Below, piece after piece: positions 18,060-21,691 of a DNA stretch of 21,691 nt. Location: assembly GCA_003427395.1 (NCBI GenBank), contig BFEA01000085.1, forward strand, positions 508,455 to 530,145, given 5' to 3'. The number at the start of each line of letters is the position of its first letter. Position 1 is the stretch's first letter. The notes under the pieces are model-generated. The model saw only the letters and a program-made list of their open reading frames with translations, was not told where the DNA came from and did not search any database. The position numbers were made by a program, and so were the translations under genes. This DNA comes from Chara braunii. Taxonomy: Eukaryota > Streptophyta > Charophyceae > Charales > Characeae.

Positions 18060-18560
18060 GTTCAAAGAAGGAAATCTTGTTTGGGTCAAGTCTAAAGAAT
18101 TATCCTTAGAATAGAATATGGCATAGAAACCATTACCTGTTTGCTATGGACCCTAGGAAGTTCTCAAGGTAATCGGGGACACTGATCGACCTTCGCACAG
18201 AATAGATGTACCCCCACACCTTACGACATATCCCGTCTTTCACGCCTCCAAGTTATTGCCATACGTAGAAGGCCACAATTTTCCTAACCAGCCATCCATG
18301 TTTCCTCCCTCTATGAATGAAGGATATGAAGTTTAGAAGATATTGGAACATGGATACTCTTCTATAGGTGGCACCATGGCAGAGGAAGGTCACAAAAGCA
18401 GTTCAAGGTGAAGTTCACTTCTCAACCTCCGTCTGAAAGCAGATGGTTCAGTAAGAAAGAACTTTTACCTACTACTCCCGACATTGTTTCTACATATGAG
18501 CGTGGATTGAAATGTAATGAATTTCTGCGATGGAACTCGAAAATTGAGCCAGCAGGAATG
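18060..18560 (+). pseudogene. Integrase C-terminal SH3-like and chromodomain-like tail
   Basis: The segment begins with GNLVWV-like residues, then KPLPVCYGP-stop-EVLKVIGDTDRP and VPPHLTTYPVFHASKLLPY. This is the usual end of Ty3/gypsy integrases. About 30 residues later comes GYEV-stop-KILEH, and after a shift FTSQPPSESRWFSKKELLP followed by an acidic/aromatic end. This resembles a chromodomain, which in chromoviruses guides insertion to modified histones. Stops and shifts break it. Confidence 0.6.
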
Positions 18561-18954
18561 CAATAACCTGCTCAAAATATGTTACTGACATCGGCTAAGG
18601 GCCGCCGCGCAGCAAGGCCCTACGCCAAACCGTATCCCGACCAGGCCCAAAATGTAGCCTCAGAGGCCCTGCGTCCGACAGTTGACTGAAGTCTGTAAAT
18701 CGGAAAAATAAGGCTCACGAGTCAAAGTCTGCATGGCCCCAGTCCAGGCCACCGATCAGACACACAAACTTGGCTGTAAGCAGGTATCTAGGCAGAATCT
18801 GGTCCAAGTGGAGATCTGCAGCTGTATGCAATCCAGGCAATCGACTGTGAATTAATATGAGCCTTCATACCTGGGAGACTAGACACTGGTCAACTGCGTC
18901 AACACTACTTATTAACCCAACCTCTGCTCGTCGACATTTAGTCTTGCATTGCTG
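18561..18954. other. Downstream flank, possible worn 3' LTR
   Basis: No coding frame is supported. TGTTACTGACATCGG at 18579 could be an LTR start, and 18648-18680 has weak similarity to 14573-14605. No matching CA end or polypurine tract is clear. Confidence 0.3.
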
Positions 18955-19025
18955 CTTGACGCTGGCACGACCCTGGCTGGACGCTGGCTAGACGCTGGCT
19001 TGCCGCTGGCACTACGCTGGCATTG
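18955..19025. repeat. GCTGGC-based short tandem repeat
   Basis: The word acgctggc or close variants (ccctggctgg, ccgctggc) occurs about seven times at 9-11-base spacing. The minus-strand frame here is a product of this repeat. Confidence 0.7.
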
Positions 19026-20135
19026 TGTGTGACGACGACGAAAAACTGTTGCATTGCGTGCTAGCGCCTTTCTGCTCTTGGCGCCAGGTATATACTTGAT
19101 TGCTGATGTGGCACTTGCCACATTGTCTTCGACACAGATTGGGATATTGACGAGGAGGGAGATTAGGTCTTTGAGATTGGTTGTGAGAGAAAGAGAGGGA
19201 AGCTTACCTGGTTAATGTTGTCAACATTGCGCGCTGCTGTGACGTCTTCATTAGAGATCTGGGCCTACGTGGCACTATGTTGTGATCGGATCTTAACAGG
19301 CTCGTCTTTGGGATACAGTTTGCTGACATGGAAGAGGGGAGATGCCCAAAGAAGGAGTGGGTTATGAGGGAGCTCTATCTACAATGGACATTGATGGATA
19401 CTTTCTCTTCCACCCTCTAAGTCTTATCTCCCAACTATCAGGTTCGTCCTCTGGTTACGAGACATTGTACTTCAGATCGCATCTTATGATTATTGGACAT
19501 ACTGACAGGCGCTGAAATATCTTGTATTTCGACATTGACGAGTTTCCTTCCAGACGGGGTTCATTACAGAGGTAAATTCCTGTTCATTTTTCCTCAGATC
19601 ATCTGGTGATATTTTGTCTGTTCTCTTAATGGCACTCGCCCGTATGCATTTACTAATAGTACAGAAGAGGAGGGAGGAAGGCAATAGGGGGTGGCGTTCT
19701 CACAGGGTTCTAATTACTCACCAGTGGAACAGACTACTCTAGAATGGCAAATGAGGCCAGTCAGTGTTTGGGTTGCATAAGATTTTGAGTTGAGGAGCAG
19801 CCGTTGCCTGTGGTAAGTGGCCACCCCAACAGACCAGACAGGACTGGTTCGGCTGTGGACTGTGGAAGCACCGCATCCAATTCTCACAGTCACAGTCGCT
19901 GCATCAAATTGCACCGCGTAGACAGATGTCACCGGCCACATGGCTCCTACATGCTAGGAACAAAGAGTCACACCGACCACAATTGTAGAGGCATTGCCGT
20001 TCCAGCCCCGGTCTACAAATTGGACACGACATTTCAGGGTGCCGTACATGAGTGCAGTATTGACTGTCATCGTATGTATGAAAACAAAAACTCGCATGGG
20101 CTATCCCTTCATAATCCTCATTGCACAAGGCATGT
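19026..20135. other. Gene-free stretch with one hairpin
   Basis: A 7-bp hairpin, atgtggc/gccacat, lies at 19106-19112/19117-19123 (loop ACTT). Frames on both strands at 19804-20214 overlap each other. The minus-strand one (19904-20128) is Cys-rich but has no regular zinc-finger spacing. Confidence 0.4.
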
Positions 20136-20171
20136 ATGTCTGTGTGTGTGTGTGAGAGAGAGAGAGAGACA
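20136..20171. repeat. (GT)n(GA)n microsatellite
   Basis: gtctgtgtgtgtgtgtgaga continues into GA repeats up to gagagacac. Confidence 0.9.
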
Positions 20172-20960
20172 CTCAGCCCATGCTGTGGCAGTATTTAAAC
20201 CGTTTCGTCTCTGAATCCGGAGCAGAAACACATTCTGATTCAGAACAGAGACTGAAGTGCATTGGGGAGGCTGGTTGGGCATGAAACCACCTGAAGCGTG
20301 CAGGCCTGGGCTGCACCACTTAGGTACCCTGCACCGCTTCATTTTTTCAGAGGACTGGGTGAAAGCCCATGCCCTTCAACTGGTCCAGCTGCAAACAACT
20401 CCGTTCCTCCCCGTAAACCCCTCCCCAAAAATGAGCGCCCTTTGAACAACTACACTGTGCCTACTGACGATCAGTACCAACGACAGAAAAAACCTGCCTG
20501 GGGTGTGTAACCCCCATCCTACGGTCTGTGAAATAGCCAGTGTGTGTATACAGCGCAACACAGGTGTCCCCACTTATTTCCTCGCTTTCCCTCCCTGTCC
20601 AACACACACTAGAATACAAAAGAAAACCCAGATTCGGGCTGATCTTGGAAAGCGCAGAAATGCCCCACCACTATCCAAGAAAAAGAAAAATCCCGGTCTT
20701 TTGAGTTACGCCGGTGCCTGCCCAGGCGGCTTGCTGGAATGCCCAGCCAGGTGTCCGGGTAACATAGAAAGACGAACAAAAATGTGAAAAAAGATACCTA
20801 TGAACTTCACAATGGGTAGTAGTAGAGCCCATAGGAGCAGGAAAACCAAAGACACTGACAGCTCGGCTGATTGACAGTGAACCCTGGTTTCCTCACGCTG
20901 ACATGGCAGAGGGTTGTTTCACATTGACCCCACAAAGCACTACTGTGGAATCATGCTGAT
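20172..20960. other. Gene-free stretch
   Basis: Short overlapping frames on both strands, none with a recognisable motif. I see no promoter, RNA gene or strong repeat. Confidence 0.4.
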
Positions 20961-20963
20961 GCG

Positions 20964-21004
20964 GCATAGTGCTGACCCAGTATAATAGTGTCCCAGCACT
21001 ATGC
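20964..21004. repeat. Hairpin, 11-bp perfect stem
   Basis: gcatagtgctg (20964-20974) pairs exactly with cagcactatgc (20994-21004) across a 19-nt loop. It is too short for a typical plant microRNA precursor unless extended by imperfect pairing, which I do not see clearly. Confidence 0.6.
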
Positions 21005-21093
21005 TGAGGTGATGTGAGATACAAAGTGCTGATAAAGATACCTGTTGGAACAACATAATGGCAGTAAGGGTATACTCACAATAGCTACGTTAC

Positions 21094-21148
21094 CCGATCG
21101 GACGTCCGGACCCCCCCTGACCGTCCGGGGTTGTCCGATCGGACAACC
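21094..21148. repeat. Nested palindromes around CCGATCGG
   Basis: ccgatcggac (21094-21103) pairs with gtccgatcgg (21133-21142), enclosing ccggac/gtccgg (21106-21111/21123-21128). Independently, ggttgtccgatcggacaacc (21129-21148) is a perfect 20-bp palindrome, so two alternative folds share the same right arm. Confidence 0.7.
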
Positions 21149-21273
21149 GGTCGGTCGTCCGCCCGGGGCCCTGTGTCCAATCGGTGGGGAAATTAGGGGG
21201 AGCGGGGGAATCGGGCGCCGTGAGGGTGATAAGCGGGCAGGGTCGAAGCGGGAGGGCTGAAGGGAAAAATTTA

Positions 21274-21458
21274 TCGAGGCCGGTGGGGCCTCGAAAATCG
21301 AAAATGAAAAAGGCCCGATCTGGGCCGTCAGATCTTTGAGACCGACGACCCAGATCGGGCCGATTTCAAATTCGAAATCCGAGGCGCTGCGGCCCTCTCT
21401 CGCGCGCGACTTCGCCCTGCCCTGTCGGTGGAGTTCGGCGTTGCAGTTGCCGAACTCC
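21274..21458. repeat. Cluster of long perfect hairpins at the right end
   Basis: Four inverted repeats follow each other: tcgaggcc/ggcctcga (21274-21281/21287-21294); ggcccgatctggg/cccagatcgggcc (21312-21324/21349-21361, 13 bp perfect); gatttc/gaaatc (21362-21367/21374-21379 approximately); ggagttcggc/gccgaactcc (21430-21439/21449-21458, 10 bp perfect). The stems are unrelated in sequence. The overlapping minus-strand frame 20999-21529 is probably a by-product of the GC-rich composition. Confidence 0.65.
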
Positions 21459-21528
21459 GACGCCCAACGGCCGCAACCCACGCGCCATCGCCCGCCCGCG
21501 CCAGGTGAGTTTGCTTCCCTCCGTCCCA

Positions 21529-21602
21529 CACCTCCTCCTCCCCCCGCCCCCCCTTTCTTCTTCTTCTACCTCGATGTCCTCCTCCTAGTCCTCGTCGACC
21601 TC

Positions 21603-21634
<32 letters not shown>

Positions 21635-21691
21635 TGTCCTCCTCCTCCTCCTCCTCCTCCTCCTCCTTCTCCTCCTCCTCCTTCTCCTCCT
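21529..21691. repeat. TCC/TCG-rich microsatellite
   Basis: Pyrimidine-rich DNA dominated by CTC, TCC and CGT-CCT triplets, running to the end of the window. Confidence 0.85.

Larger units (their letters stand above)
14690..18560 (+). mobile_element. Decayed Ty3/gypsy (chromovirus-like) retrotransposon, pol region
   Basis: Protease, reverse transcriptase, RNase H, integrase and a chromodomain-like tail occur in the Ty3/gypsy order on the plus strand. The frame is interrupted by many stops and shifts. No gag zinc knuckle was found, and clear LTRs are missing, so both ends are uncertain. Stops arise by different changes (W to TGA, G to TGA, E to TAG, Y to TAG), so simple C-to-T decay is not the only cause. 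Two internal stretches are tandemly duplicated (15476-15747 and 17368-17833). Confidence 0.85.

Noticed and set aside
14573-18680. Pair of LTRs flanking the retroelement
   Set aside because: Only about 22 of 33 positions agree, and no TG...CA ends or target duplications could be defined; recorded only as a weak hint.
19904-20128. Cys-rich minus-strand frame that could suggest a zinc-binding protein
   Set aside because: Cys spacing is irregular, an overlapping plus-strand frame is longer, and no exon signals or homologous motif are seen.
20999-21529. 176-codon minus-strand frame
   Set aside because: GC-rich DNA with perfect palindromes gives long frames by chance; the translation is Pro/Arg/Ser-rich without a domain.

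Overview
The window looks like intergenic, repeat-derived DNA of a eukaryote, most likely a streptophyte (land plant or charophyte alga). The clues are: (i) decayed Ty3/gypsy retroelements, one with a chromodomain-like tail; (ii) on the minus strand, a primer-binding-site motif matching the plant-type initiator-Met tRNA 3' end (read on the + strand as ctctgatacca); (iii) large-subunit rRNA fragments; (iv) many microsatellites; and (v) no compact operon-like genes. The organism call is an inference. I see no intact, recognisable host gene.

Layout. 1-960 is a dense run of about 20 unrelated stem-loops. 1225-1640 is a 54-bp minisatellite, open on both strands. 2471-4023 is a broken coding region of unknown family with splice-like signals. 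4024-6230 is mostly featureless. 6234-6360 holds four adjacent hairpins. 7330-7890 has five ~122-bp degenerate repeats in an A-B-A-B-A order, followed by poly-A tracts. 8055-8888 is an array of hairpins that share a conserved ~20-nt loop built on ACCCAAACTTATGGA but have different, self-complementary stems. 9500-9960 is CAG/CAA-rich. 10386-10942 contains a small branched fold and three hairpins spaced 179-180 bp apart. 11658-11949 carries two LSU rRNA pieces in opposite orientations.

12540-13407 is a Ty3/gypsy integrase relic with a 224-aa open frame in which the DDE glutamate is lysine. 13438-13550 is an (AATC)n array, and an LTR/primer-binding-site remnant on the opposite strand follows it. 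14690-18560 is a second Ty3/gypsy relic (protease, reverse transcriptase, RNase H, integrase, chromodomain-like tail) with two internal tandem duplications. 18560-20960 is mostly unassigned. 20964-21458 is another cluster of long perfect hairpins and palindromes, ending in a TCC-rich tract.

The genes do not form a working pathway; the recognisable coding material is retroelement decay. The most unusual signal is the repeated occurrence of short, nearly perfect stem-loops in non-coding DNA, above all the 8.1-8.9 kb array where the loop is conserved and the stems differ while staying complementary.
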